Counted from the stretch's first letter, positions 17,099 through 26,380 are shown. The stretch: 64,000 nt of DNA from Pseudophaeobacter sp965641885 (GCA_965641885.1 OZ282574.1:2418001-2482000), one strand, 5' to 3'. Translations and numbers: made by a program. The notes: generated from the letters alone by a model not told the origin.

Positions 17099-19987
17099 TT
17101 AGCCTTTTGACCACCAGCCTCGGCGTTTCGGCTTTGGTGGAGCCTCCGGCTCTGCCGCAGCAGCTGCCAGCACGGGTTCTGGCGCAGGGGTGTCCACCTC
17201 TGCAACAGCGGCTTCCGTAACCTGGGGGACTTCGGGCTCAGCCGTATCAGCAGACTGAACCTCATCGCTGGACGCGGGCGCATCGCTCACAGCCGCAGCT
17301 TTTGGCGCATCCTCGGAGGCGACGGTCTCTGCGACGGCCTCGTTGGAAGAGGTCTGTTCTGCCGCAGTGTCACTTGTGCTCGCCACCTCAGCAGGGGCCT
17401 CAGCTGTCACAGGTTCAGCATCGACTTCAGCATCGACTGGCGTTTGATCAGAAGAACGCGCCTCGGCCTCGGCAACAGCCGTCACGTCGCTCTTTTTAGA
17501 GCGCGAGCGGCCCCCACGTGTGCGGGTCCGGGTGCGGCTTCGAGACGGCTTCTTGTCTTCAGATGCCCCCTCTTCCGCAGTCTCGCCAGTGGACTCACCA
17601 TTAGAATCACCAGTGGTCGCAGATTTATCACTCTCAGCCTCGGCACCCGAGGCCTGGGATTGATCATCCCCGTCCTCTTCAGAGTTTTCGCTGCCATTGC
17701 TCGACTTACGCCGACGGCGACGCCGACGCTTGCGCTTGGGCTTGTCTTCGCCATTGGCTTCCGCGTCGGTCTCAACCTCTTGAGTTTCGCTCACGTCTTC
17801 TGCGGCGAGTTCTTCCTCTTCGGTCTCGGCTTCTTCGGCATCAACCTGTGCCATGATCGATGTATCGACAGACACCACAGGCGCTGGTGCAACCGCAACC
17901 ACGCGGGTGGCAGTCTTGAGCTTTTCAAGCGTGAAGTCCGGGCTCACCAGATGCGCATCGCCTTCGATGCGAACCGACAACCCATAGCGGGCCTCGATCT
18001 GGGCGATGTGCTCGCGCTTTTGGTTCATCAGATAATTGGCAATATCGATGGGGCAGCGCACCAGAACCTCACGAGAGCGGCGGCGGGTGCCTTCTTCCTC
18101 GATTTGGCGCAGGATAGACAGGGCCAGCGAGTCATCAGAACGGATAAGACCGGTGCCGTGGCAATGTGGACAAGGTTTGGTGGTCGCCTCGATCATGCCA
18201 GGACGCAGGCGCTGACGCGACATTTCCATCAGACCAAAGCCCGAAATACGGCCCACCTGAATGCGGGCACGATCGGTCTTCAGCTTGTCTTTCATCCGGT
18301 TTTCAACGGCGGCGTTGTTTTTACGCTCATCCATATCGATGAAATCGATCACGATCAGACCGGCGAGGTCACGCAGACGCAGCTGGCGGGCGACTTCTTC
18401 GGCGGCCTCCAGGTTTGTGTTCAGCGCAGTCTCTTCGATCGACGACTGTTTGGTGGCGCGACCAGAGTTCACATCAACAGCCACCAGGGCCTCGGTGGAA
18501 TCAATCACGATATAGCCACCGGACCGCAGCTGTACGGTCGGGTTGAACATGCCGGACAGGTAGCTCTCGACCTGGAACCGGGCAAAGAGCGGCAGGGTTT
18601 CCTGATAATTTTTCACGTTCTTGGCGTGGGACGGCATGATCATTTTCATGAAGTCCTTGGCGATGCGATAGCCGCGCTCGCCTTCGACCAGCACCTCGTC
18701 GATCTCACGGTTGTAGAGATCCCGGATCGAACGTTTGATCAGGTCGCCTTCTTCATAGATCTTGGCGGGGGCGACGCTTTTCAGTGTCAGCTCGCGGATC
18801 TGTTCCCAAAGGCGCTGCAGATATTCGTAGTCGCGCTTGATCTCGGCCTTGGTGCGTTTCGCACCGGCAGTGCGCACAATCAGGCCTGCGCCGGTTGGCA
18901 CGTCGAGTTCGGTTGCGATGTCTTTCAGTTTTTTACGGTCCACGGCATTGGTGATCTTGCGGCTGATGCCACCACCGCGCGCCGTGTTTGGCATCAGAAC
19001 GCAGTAGCGACCGGCCAGCGACAGATAGGTTGTGAGAGCGGCGCCCTTATTGCCACGCTCTTCTTTGACGACCTGAACCAGCAGAACCTGGCGCACCTTG
19101 ATTACTTCTTGGATTTTGTAGCGACGGGCACGCGGCTTACGGGCCGGACGAATGTCTTCGATATCGTCTTCGTCAGCCACAGATTCGATGCTGTCATCTT
19201 TTGAGCTCGCATCAGCACGCTCGGAAGACTCTTCAACATCATCGCTGTTGTCAGCCTCACTTTCGGAAGCCTCTTTGTCGGCAGTCTCGTTGTCGGCAGT
19301 TTCGTTGCTGACGGGCGCATTTTCACCTGCGTCAGCGGATGCCGCCTCATCTTCGGCCGCGTCCTTGGCAGAAACATTTTCCAAAGAGACAGGCTCTTCG
19401 ACGGGCGTTTCAGCCACAAGCTCCATTGGCGACGCCCCTTCGGGAACCTCTGCCAGCTTGGCCTCATCGCTTTCGACCTCATCAACAAGGTCAATCGTCT
19501 CCATACCGGCGATTTCCTGCACCGCAGGGATCTCAGCGACCTCAGCTGCAGCCTCGGCCTCAGCCGCCACTTCCTTGGTCTCAACCGCATCACCCGAGGT
19601 GATCTTGGACGCCTTTGAGCGCGAGCCTTTACGGCCACGCGAACGGGACCGGGAGGGCTTTGCCTCCTCTTCATCATCACGGGCCCGCAGCGTTTCCGCA
19701 TAGGCACGTTCTTCTTCCATCAGGGCTTCGCGGTCCGCGACAGGGATCTGGTAATAGTCGGGGTGAATTTCCGAAAAAGCCAGAAAGCCGTGCCGGTTGC
19801 CGCCATATTCGACAAAGGCCGCCTGCAACGAAGGCTCGACCCGTGTGACTTTTGCCAGATAAATGTTGCCAGCTAGCTGGCGTTTATTCTCGGATTCAAA
19901 ATCGAATTCCTCGACCTTGTTTCCGTCGACCACCACGACGCGGGTTTCTTCCGCGTGGGTGGCATCGATAAGCATCTTCTTTGCCAT
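17099..19987 (-). CDS. rne: Ribonuclease E/G
   Basis: Endoribonuclease of 962 residues that starts mRNA decay and rRNA processing and scaffolds the degradosome. The S1 domain begins at GNIYLAKVTRVEPSLQAAFVEYG (residues 40-62) and resumes at RYKIQEVIKVRQVLLVQVVKEERGNKG (from about 289). Between them lie about 190 residues, very acidic and flanked by SR/RG-rich patches. The catalytic metal residues are D505 in VAVDVNSG and D548 in VIDFIDMD. The Zn-link is CPHCHGTG (C606, C609). The C-terminal third is disordered, with basic blocks (KPKRKRRRRRRRK) between acidic stretches, and ends in RRGWWSKG, a tail typical of alphaproteobacteria. It has a long leader upstream and a terminator just behind. Confidence 0.96.
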   Translation of the reverse strand: MAKKMLIDATHAEETRVVVVDGNKVEEFDFESENKRQLAGNIYLAKVTRVEPSLQAAFVEYGGNRHGFLAFSEIHPDYYQIPVADREALMEEERAYAETLRARDDEEEAKPSRSRSRGRKGSRSKASKITSGDAVETKEVAAEAEAAAEVAEIPAVQEIAGMETIDLVDEVESDEAKLAEVPEGASPMELVAETPVEEPVSLENVSAKDAAEDEAASADAGENAPVSNETADNETADKEASESEADNSDDVEESSERADASSKDDSIESVADEDDIEDIRPARKPRARRYKIQEVIKVRQVLLVQVVKEERGNKGAALTTYLSLAGRYCVLMPNTARGGGISRKITNAVDRKKLKDIATELDVPTGAGLIVRTAGAKRTKAEIKRDYEYLQRLWEQIRELTLKSVAPAKIYEEGDLIKRSIRDLYNREIDEVLVEGERGYRIAKDFMKMIMPSHAKNVKNYQETLPLFARFQVESYLSGMFNPTVQLRSGGYIVIDSTEALVAVDVNSGRATKQSSIEETALNTNLEAAEEVARQLRLRDLAGLIVIDFIDMDERKNNAAVENRMKDKLKTDRARIQVGRISGFGLMEMSRQRLRPGMIEATTKPCPHCHGTGLIRSDDSLALSILRQIEEEGTRRRSREVLVRCPIDIANYLMNQKREHIAQIEARYGLSVRIEGDAHLVSPDFTLEKLKTATRVVAVAPAPVVSVDTSIMAQVDAEEAETEEEELAAEDVSETQEVETDAEANGEDKPKRKRRRRRRRKSSNGSENSEEDGDDQSQASGAEAESDKSATTGDSNGESTGETAEEGASEDKKPSRSRTRTRTRGGRSRSKKSDVTAVAEAEARSSDQTPVDAEVDAEPVTAEAPAEVASTSDTAAEQTSSNEAVAETVASEDAPKAAAVSDAPASSDEVQSADTAEPEVPQVTEAAVAEVDTPAPEPVLAAAAAEPEAPPKPKRRGWWSKG

Positions 19988-20602
19988 GTTTCCTTAGTGC
20001 ACCTGCCCTGCGCAGACGCAAGCCCTCCCAGTCCGGGGGGTCGCGCATGTGTTGGGGGGTGTCTTGTCAGGGCGATCTGGGACGGCGCACAACAGGAGAT
20101 GGCCCTGGAACTTACGTCCGGTCCTCGTGCCTGCATGCTCTTCGCTCGCGCGCGCGTCATCGCGTTTCTTCTCCGACAGGTCGGGAGGGCCCGTTGCCTG
20201 CCTTGTTATTCCTCTTTGATTGTACAAAGAGGCGCTTAGCTGCTCCGATGTGATTTCGGAGCCAATCGGTCTGTCTCATCTTTTTCGGTTCATGCCGGTG
20301 TCGGATCATGCCGGAAAAAGGCGCAAGACAGCGAAACTCATCTTGAATGGGGCGCCGGTCGTCTGACGTCACTCCACTCGCTCACCATAAGACCAGCGCA
20401 GAGGCAATGACAATGGGCATTCGTCATCTGGGCCTGGCCGAACGGGCGACAATATGGGTAAAACGCGAATTGATGAATGAATGGTTGATGATTTGGCACT
20501 TTTCCGGCGTCAATCGAACCATCCCCAGGCCAAATCCCTGGATTCGACTAACAAATACCCCTTACCCACAGGAGGGCCCCTCCTGTGGGTAACCTTGAGC
20601 CT
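19988..20602. other. Long gene-free stretch: rne leader region
   Basis: About 615 bp between the rne start and the dctD-like stop hold no supported gene. The rne transcript must start here. Possible structures are CTTTG..CAAAG near 20215, CTCCGA..TCGGAG near 20241-20260, and CTTTTTCGG..CCGGAAAAAG at about 20280-20325 with CATGCCGG twice inside. RNase E leaders in other bacteria carry hairpins for autoregulation; whether these act so is not shown. Confidence 0.5.
20562..20592. repeat. 14-bp perfect palindrome at end of dctD-like gene
   Basis: TTACCCACAGGAGG (20562-20575) and CCTCCTGTGGGTAA (20579-20592) form a perfect stem with a 3-base loop, 10 bp past the stop of the dctD-like gene. It may end transcription, but neither side has a real T-run. 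Confidence 0.6.
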
Positions 20603-21940
20603 TCAGCCGAGATAGTCGGAACGCTGCAAAGCGTATTTAGCCATCTTCTCGTTCAGCGTGCGCCGGGGCAGGCACAGCTCTTCCATCACACTGGCAATCG
20701 AGCCCTTATGACGGCGCATAGTATTGTCGATCAACATACGTTCAAAAGCTTCGACATATTCTTTCAGCGGCTTGCCTTCGGTGGTCATCACCGGCTGCAT
20801 TTCCTCGTGATCCGACATCAAGAGCGACGCGATCGTGCCAGAGCCACGGCGGGCCTGCAGCACCGCGCGCTCGGCCACATTGATCAGTTGGCGCACATTG
20901 CCCGGCCAGGGAGCCTGCAACAGCTGTGCTGCCTCCTGCGCTGTGACCTGTGGCGCATCACAGCCATACTCTTCGGCAAATTGTTCACAAAGCCGGGTAA
21001 AAAGCGTCAGGATGTCTTCGCCGCGCTGGCGCAACGGCGGCACGATGATCCGCAGCGCCGCCAGACGGTAAAACAGATCAGGCCGCAGCACGTCCTCGCA
21101 GGTCTTGCCAGCTTCCTGCAGATTAGAGATCGCAATGATCCGCGTCTCCCCCGGCATGCCCTGCTCATTGATGGCGCTCAAAAGTTTCGCCTGCAAGGGC
21201 TCGCTCAGCGCCTCAATCCCTTCGAGCACCAGAGTGCCACCACGGGCCTCTTCCAGGGCGGGCAACAGGCTGTCTTCGGGCTGCATCGGGCCAAACAAGC
21301 GCTTGGACAGCGCTTCTTCTTCCAATGCCGCACAGGAGATCAGCACAAATTTCTTGCCAGCCCGGCTGCCCACCGCGTGCAGCGCATGCGCCACAAGGGT
21401 CTTGCCGGTGCCGGTCTCACCGTCGATCAGCACATGGCCATCGGCCTGGCCCAGATCGAGGATATCTTCCCGCAGACGCTCCATCACCGGGCTCATACCG
21501 ATGAGCTTTTTCATGATCTGGCTGCCATCAGACAGCTCGCGGCGCAGCGCACGATTGTCCAGTGTCAGACGGCGGGCGCCGGTGGCGCGCTTTGCCAGCT
21601 CTGACATACGGTCAGGGTTGAACGGCTTTTCCAGGAAATCAAACGCCCCGACCCGCATCGCCTCAACCGCCATGGGAACATCCCCGTGGCCGGTGATCAT
21701 GATTACAGGCAGGCCACTGTCGCCGCCCATCAGCTTTTTGAGGAACTGCATGCCGTCCATGCCGGGCATCTTGATGTCGGAGATGACGATGCCCGGATAG
21801 TCCGGCCCCAGCTCCTTGAGCGCATCTTCGGCGCTGGCAAAGGTTTCGGTGTCATAGCCCGACAGCGCCAACCACTGGCTGATCGACTGGCGCATGTCCT
21901 GCTCATCATCGACAATTGCGATTTTCATGGCCTGTGCCAT
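20603..21940 (-). CDS. dctD: DctD-like response regulator with altered AAA+ domain
   Basis: NtrC-family regulator of 445 residues. The receiver domain (1-120) has the phosphoacceptor D55 in VISDIKMPGMDG and K105 in EKPF. The AAA+ domain (145-380) keeps Walker A GETGTGKT (174-181) and the R-rich region RPDLFYRLAALRI, but the GAFTGA loop that contacts sigma-54 is absent: LFG (215-217) is followed by PMQPEDS. The Walker B is TLVLEGIEAL, where family members have LFLDEI. A Fis-type HTH lies at about 413-437. It follows its kinase gene by 28 bp. The usual DctPQM C4-dicarboxylate transporter genes are not adjacent. It probably does not activate sigma-54 in the standard way. The ATG at 21940 has AAGGGG upstream. 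Confidence 0.88.
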   Translation of the reverse strand: MAQAMKIAIVDDEQDMRQSISQWLALSGYDTETFASAEDALKELGPDYPGIVISDIKMPGMDGMQFLKKLMGGDSGLPVIMITGHGDVPMAVEAMRVGAFDFLEKPFNPDRMSELAKRATGARRLTLDNRALRRELSDGSQIMKKLIGMSPVMERLREDILDLGQADGHVLIDGETGTGKTLVAHALHAVGSRAGKKFVLISCAALEEEALSKRLFGPMQPEDSLLPALEEARGGTLVLEGIEALSEPLQAKLLSAINEQGMPGETRIIAISNLQEAGKTCEDVLRPDLFYRLAALRIIVPPLRQRGEDILTLFTRLCEQFAEEYGCDAPQVTAQEAAQLLQAPWPGNVRQLINVAERAVLQARRGSGTIASLLMSDHEEMQPVMTTEGKPLKEYVEAFERMLIDNTMRRHKGSIASVMEELCLPRRTLNEKMAKYALQRSDYLG

Positions 21941-21968
21941 TTTGCGCCCCTTCCCAAAATCCGTACCG

Positions 21969-23741
21969 CTACTGCGCGGCCTCAACACCGTCCACCAGGA
22001 TCGGCAATTGCATTTCAAACACGGCTCCGCCGTTTTGCCCATTCCGGGCGGAGAGCCTGCCGCCTAGGTCGTTTACGATCCCAGAGGAGATGGCAAGCCC
22101 CAGTCCAACCCCATCCCCCGCCTGTTTGGTGGTATAGAAGGGGTCAAAGAGGCTGCCAAAATCCTCAATCCCGACGCCATTGTCGCGCACCGTCAGCGTT
22201 GCGGTCTCACCGGCGGCCAACAGGATCTCAACCTCGGGGTCCTCAACTGATTTGGTGGCATCCAGTGCATTGCGCAAGAGGTTGACCATAACCTGCTCCA
22301 GACGCATCCGGTCCGCCATGACAAAAACCGGGTCATCAGGCAGTATCCGGGTGATTTTGACGTGGCGCTGACGCAGTTGCGGCTCCATCATCGACAGGCT
22401 GGACGCCAGCGCATCGCCAAGGTTTACAGGGCTGAAACTGTCGCCGCCCTTGCGAGCATAGGATTTGAGCTGCCGGGTGATCGCCCCCATGCGCTCTATC
22501 AGATCATCAATGCGGCCAAAGGAGGCCAGCGCCTCATCGGGGCGGTTGCGGTTGAGCAAAAGCCGCGCCCCGGCGAGGTAGGTTTTCATCGCCGCCAGAG
22601 GCTGGTTCAGCTCATGGCTGACAGCGGCCGACATCTCGCCCAGGGCTGCCAGTTTAGAGCTCTGCGCCAGGCTTTGTTCGGCCACAGCCAGGGTCTTTTG
22701 CATGCGCTCACGCTCGGCGATTTCCCGCTGCAGGCGGGCGTTCAATACGCGAAGCTCCGCCGACTCGCGCTGAAACAGCGCCATCCGCAGCGCCGTCTTG
22801 CGGCTGAGCGCATAAAAGGCCAGCGCCAGCAGGATGGCGAATCCCATGATCTCAAGCGCCAGAACCGCGTTCACCTTCTCGCGGATCGAGGCATAGGTGG
22901 TAAACGAGGTCATGCGCCAGCCCTGAAACGGCACCCGGTTTTCCAGCCGCATAACAGCCTCGCCCTGCAGATAGGCATCGGGGGGCAGCGTGCTCCAGTC
23001 TGCCGTGGCGCGAAAAGCCCGCTGGATCGCCCCCTCGGGGGTCTGCAGCTTGACCGCATCGCTCTCTTTCAGGCCACGCCAACGCGCCTCGGTGGCAAGC
23101 ACGATATTGCCGGTGCTGTCGGTCACCAGAACCGCATCCGAAACACCGGCCCAGGCGCGCTCAAATTTGCGCAGGTCCACCTCAATGACGATCACCCCCA
23201 GCAGACCAGAGGTGTCAATGACGCGGCGCGAATAGGTAAAACGATAGCCGCCCACCTCACGCTTGATCACCGAAAACACTGTTGATTTTGCCCGGGCCGC
23301 ATCGACAAAATAGGCCGCGTTGCGGTGGTTCTCCCCCAAACGGTTGCGATTTGTCGCCGCAACCGTGCGCCCATCGCTGGCCATCAGCATGATAGACGCG
23401 GCCCCAATTTCGTCGATAAACGAGATCAGCCGCTGGGTGGAAAGTGAGAAATCCTGGCTTTGCAGCGCCGCAATAAGGGTCTGATCCCGCGCCAGCAGTT
23501 GCGGCACGATGGCATGGCGGCGCAACTCGCTCACCAGATTGCCAGAATACAATGCCAGCCGCAGCTCACCGCGATTGCGGGTGCTGTCGGTAAAGCGATG
23601 GGTCAGCTGCTGATTGGTCACCCAGACCGTTGCCGTGGCCACAGCCATAAACAGCACCAGCGCAAGGCGTGCCTGCCAGGGAATGGTCCCTGACCGCTCT
23701 GGCTTGGCAAATATGTGTTTGGAATCCTGCGACGCAATCAT
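21969..23741 (-). CDS. dctB: DctB-like sensor histidine kinase
   Basis: Membrane sensor kinase of 590 residues. TM1 lies at about 22-42 (ARLALVLFMAVATATVWV), the periplasmic double-Cache-type sensor region at about 45-290, and TM2 at about 297-315. A coiled-coil linker (ESAELRVLNARLQREIAERERM) follows, then HisKA with AAVSHELNQPLAAMK (His near 372) and the HATPase with NLLRNALDA, DNGVGI and GVGLGLAI boxes. The layout equals DctB of C4-dicarboxylate sensing. It is followed by the DctD-like gene and preceded by purQ after 36 bp on the same strand. Ligand not certain, since no TRAP transporter genes adjoin. Confidence 0.9.
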   Translation of the reverse strand: MIASQDSKHIFAKPERSGTIPWQARLALVLFMAVATATVWVTNQQLTHRFTDSTRNRGELRLALYSGNLVSELRRHAIVPQLLARDQTLIAALQSQDFSLSTQRLISFIDEIGAASIMLMASDGRTVAATNRNRLGENHRNAAYFVDAARAKSTVFSVIKREVGGYRFTYSRRVIDTSGLLGVIVIEVDLRKFERAWAGVSDAVLVTDSTGNIVLATEARWRGLKESDAVKLQTPEGAIQRAFRATADWSTLPPDAYLQGEAVMRLENRVPFQGWRMTSFTTYASIREKVNAVLALEIMGFAILLALAFYALSRKTALRMALFQRESAELRVLNARLQREIAERERMQKTLAVAEQSLAQSSKLAALGEMSAAVSHELNQPLAAMKTYLAGARLLLNRNRPDEALASFGRIDDLIERMGAITRQLKSYARKGGDSFSPVNLGDALASSLSMMEPQLRQRHVKITRILPDDPVFVMADRMRLEQVMVNLLRNALDATKSVEDPEVEILLAAGETATLTVRDNGVGIEDFGSLFDPFYTTKQAGDGVGLGLAISSGIVNDLGGRLSARNGQNGGAVFEMQLPILVDGVEAAQ

Positions 23742-23777
23742 AGGAAAATCCTAGTGTTGCCGCCGCAGGAGCTCAAG

Positions 23778-24449
23778 TCACGCTGCCGCGACAATCCCGG
23801 CCAATGCGCGAAAGACTGCCGTTCCATCGGTGCCACCATGACCTTCATCCGCCGCCCGCTCCGGGTGCGGCATCATGCCCAGAACCCGGCGATTTTCCGA
23901 CAGGATACCGGCAATGTCATCGACAGAGCCATTAGGGTTTTGCCCATAGGTAAAGGCGACCCGGTCCTGATCTCTCAGCGCGGCGATGGTTTCGGCATCG
24001 GCAAAATAGTTGCCATCGTGATGCGCAATTGGAATGCCAATGACATCGCCTTTGGTGTAGCCTTGGGTAAAGACGCTGTCAGCGGTCGCCACCTCAAGAT
24101 CGACGGTGCGGCAGATGTATTTCAGCCCAGCATTGCGCAGCAACGCCCCCGGCAGAACGCCGGTTTCGGTCAGGATCTGAAAACCATTGCAGATGCCCAT
24201 GGCATAGCCGCCGCGATTGGCATGTTCTACCACGGCCTGACAGATCGGCGACTGCGCCGCAATGGCGCCGCAGCGCAGATAGTCCCCATAGGAGAAACCA
24301 CCAGGAACCCCTACGATATCAATACCTTCGGGCAGCACGCTGTCCTTGTGCCAGACCATAGAGACATCAAAACCGGCCCGTTCAAAAGCCACGGCCAGAT
24401 CGCGATCACAGTTGGATCCGGGAAATACGACGACGGCTGCTTTCATCAC
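23778..24449 (-). CDS. purQ: Phosphoribosylformylglycinamidine synthase subunit PurQ
   Basis: Glutaminase subunit of 223 residues in the three-part PurSQL enzyme (FGAM synthase), step four of purine synthesis; it makes ammonia from glutamine. Class I amidotransferase marks are VVFPGSNCDRD at the start, the nucleophile Cys in MGICNGFQIL, and the His-Glu pair in MMPHPERA. Its start overlaps the purS stop by 4 bp (ATGA). PurL is not in this window. The length is normal. Confidence 0.95.
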   Translation of the reverse strand: MMKAAVVVFPGSNCDRDLAVAFERAGFDVSMVWHKDSVLPEGIDIVGVPGGFSYGDYLRCGAIAAQSPICQAVVEHANRGGYAMGICNGFQILTETGVLPGALLRNAGLKYICRTVDLEVATADSVFTQGYTKGDVIGIPIAHHDGNYFADAETIAALRDQDRVAFTYGQNPNGSVDDIAGILSENRRVLGMMPHPERAADEGHGGTDGTAVFRALAGIVAAA

Positions 24450-24676
24450 TGAATCTCGATGCTGTAGGATTCAATCACAGTATTGGCGAGCAGCTTTTCG
24501 CACATCTCGGTCACGTCAGCCTCAGTGGCGCCTGCGGCCAGATCAAGATCGATCACCTTGCCCTGACGCACCCCTTCGACCTTATCGAACCCCATGGCGC
24601 CCAATGCGTGACGCACTGCCTCGCCCTGCGGATCCAGAACCCCGTTCTTCAGCATTACATGCACCCGTGCCTTCAT
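24446..24676 (-). CDS. purS: FGAM synthase subunit PurS
   Basis: Small subunit of 76 residues that bridges PurQ and PurL. MKARVHVMLKNGVLDPQGEA at the start and VRQGKVIDLD in the middle are typical of PurS. The ATG at 24676 matches the family's start. The stop overlaps the purQ start by 4 bp. It lies 115 bp behind purC on the same strand, consistent with a purC-purS-purQ unit. Confidence 0.95.
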   Translation of the reverse strand: MKARVHVMLKNGVLDPQGEAVRHALGAMGFDKVEGVRQGKVIDLDLAAGATEADVTEMCEKLLANTVIESYSIEIQ

Positions 24677-24791
24677 CGTGTCTTTCCTCAGGTTCGATGG
24701 GGCCAGACCTGCGGCCGCGCCCTTTGCAGAAAATTTAGTAGTGCCTGCCCCCGTCACAACAAAAAGGCGCAGGCCAGAGTGTTACACCAGA

Positions 24792-25553
24792 TCAGTTCAC
24801 CAATGTTGGCTTGCTGGGCGCTGGTGGATTGTTTGGCATCACGCCAAGGCGCCGTGCCACTTCGCTATAGGCATCTGTCAGGCTGCCCAGATCACGGCGG
24901 AACACATCCTTGTCGAGCTTTTGCCCGCTTTCAATGTCCCACAAACGGCAGCTGTCGGGGCTGATCTCATCAGCCACAACGAGGCGCTGGAAGTCGCCGT
25001 CATAGACGCGGCCGATCTCGATTTTGAAATCAACCAGACGAATGCCAACGGCCAGCATGACGCCAGACATAAAGTCATTCACCCGCAGCGCGAGGCTGAG
25101 GATATCGTCCATATCTTGCTGACTGGCCCAGCCAAAGGCCGCAATATGCTCTTCTGTCACCAAGGGGTCGCCAAGCGCGTCGTCTTTGTAGCAGTATTCC
25201 ACGATGGGGCGCGGCAGCTGGGTGCCCTCTTCAATGCCAAGACGTTTTGACATCGTTCCTGCGGCATAGTTGCGCACAATCACTTCCAGCGGAATGATTT
25301 CACACGACCGCACCAGCTGCTCGCGCATGTTGAGACGTTTCAGGAAATGTGTTGGAACCCCGATCTGGCCCAGACCCAGCATGAAATACTCACTAAGCAG
25401 GTTGTTCAGAACGCCTTTGCCTTCGATCACTTCGCGCTTTTCTGCGTTGAACGCGGTGGCATCATCCTTGAAATACTGCACAATGGTGCCCGGCTCGGGA
25501 CCTTCATACAATGTTTTGGCTTTGCCTTCGTAAATCTTCTTGCGACGTGCCAT
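24792..25553 (-). CDS. purC: SAICAR synthetase PurC
   Basis: Enzyme of 253 residues joining aspartate to CAIR in purine synthesis with ATP. Visible are KIYEGKAKTLYEG at the N-terminus, KDDATAFN, the signature IIPLEVIVRNYAAGTM (about residue 92), and LVDFKIEIGR plus VVADEISPDSCRLWD near 170-205. The ATG at 25553 gives the standard start MARRKKIYEGKAKT. It leads purS and purQ on the same strand. Confidence 0.96.
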   Translation of the reverse strand: MARRKKIYEGKAKTLYEGPEPGTIVQYFKDDATAFNAEKREVIEGKGVLNNLLSEYFMLGLGQIGVPTHFLKRLNMREQLVRSCEIIPLEVIVRNYAAGTMSKRLGIEEGTQLPRPIVEYCYKDDALGDPLVTEEHIAAFGWASQQDMDDILSLALRVNDFMSGVMLAVGIRLVDFKIEIGRVYDGDFQRLVVADEISPDSCRLWDIESGQKLDKDVFRRDLGSLTDAYSEVARRLGVMPNNPPAPSKPTLVN

Positions 25554-25808
25554 GAGGAGCCTTTCGAGGTAAAGGCCGGAATCCCGACCCGGTTTCTTGT
25601 CGCTCTCATAGTGCAAGGGGTGCAGTGCTGCAAGCACAGCAAAGCCCCGCAAGGCAACACAATGGGCGTTATTGTGACTGTTTCAGTCGGTTTACCCCCC
25701 CTTGCAGATGACAAAACCGACCCGGGTCTATGAGCGCAGCCTCGCCCCTGCACGCTATGGCACACTACGACCTACGCCACTCCCCAGGCTCAAAACCGGA
25801 CTCAAAAA

Positions 25809-25832
25809 CTGGCACAAAAGCTGGCACAAAAA
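25809..25832. repeat. 12-bp tandem duplication
   Basis: CTGGCACAAAAG (25809-25820) is followed by CTGGCACAAAAA (25821-25832). It lies in the spacer before the DUF1476 gene. CTCAAAA elements just upstream (25788-25807) are similar in style. Confidence 0.7.
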
Positions 25833-25921
25833 GGTGGCGGCCATCCTTGTTCGACCCTTGTTGCACGCGTGCTGCAACCCCATATCAACAGTCACGCATC
25901 TGTTTAAAGGGAAGGAATGAC

Positions 25922-26236
25922 ATGACGACATTTAGCGACCGCGAGCAGGCTTTTGAGGCCAAATTTGCCCATGATGAAGAATTGCGTTTTCGGGCGCAGG
26001 CCCGGTGCAACAAGATCCTGGGCCTTTGGGCGGCTGAGCTTTTGGATCTAAGCGGGGATGCAGCAAAAAGTTACGCTGCCACTGTGGTTTCCGCAGACCT
26101 GCAGGAACCTGGGCACGAAGATGTTGTGCGCAAGGTTTCCGCTGATCTGAAAGGCAAAGCCACGGACGACGTCATCCGCGAAAAGATGGCCTTGTTTTTG
26201 CGCCAGGCCCAGAAAGAGATTCTGGCAGAGGCTTGA
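25922..26236 (+). CDS. DUF1476 protein, F1-ATPase inhibitor zeta subunit
   Basis: Helical protein of 104 residues matching the alphaproteobacterial zeta subunit described in Paracoccus denitrificans, which blocks ATP hydrolysis by the F1 motor. The N-terminus MTTFSDREQAFEAKFAHDEEL is the inhibitory stretch, followed by the conserved FRAQARCNKILGLWAAELL four-helix core. The ATG at 25922 follows AAGGGAAGGAATG with good spacing. It is a single gene, not next to atp genes. Confidence 0.92.
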   Translation: MTTFSDREQAFEAKFAHDEELRFRAQARCNKILGLWAAELLDLSGDAAKSYAATVVSADLQEPGHEDVVRKVSADLKGKATDDVIREKMALFLRQAQKEILAEA

Positions 26237-26254
26237 TCCGGGACATCCCCTGGG

Positions 26255-26278
26255 GCCAATACTGTAGCCAATACTGGG
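26255..26278. repeat. 12-bp tandem duplication
   Basis: GCCAATACTGTA (26255-26266) is followed by GCCAATACTGGG (26267-26278), 19 bp past the stop of the zeta-subunit gene. Confidence 0.7.
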
Positions 26279-26380
26279 GCCAGGAATTCGGCTCCTAAAG
26301 TGCGCTGCAATTAACGCCACGAAAACCTGCGGTTGGTATGCTGACTTTTCTGCCCCTATCGGGCCAGCAAAAGGATCAGG

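Noticed and set aside
17444..19204. Open frame of 586 codons on the plus strand, opposite rne
   Set aside because: It mirrors the codon structure of rne, has no domain or ribosome-binding site, and rne itself is certain. Long antisense frames are expected in high-GC genes.
20562..20592. Palindrome as a standard terminator for the dctD-like gene
   Set aside because: The stem is strong, but on the minus strand it is followed by GGGGTATTTG, not by a T-run. It is therefore listed only as a repeat.
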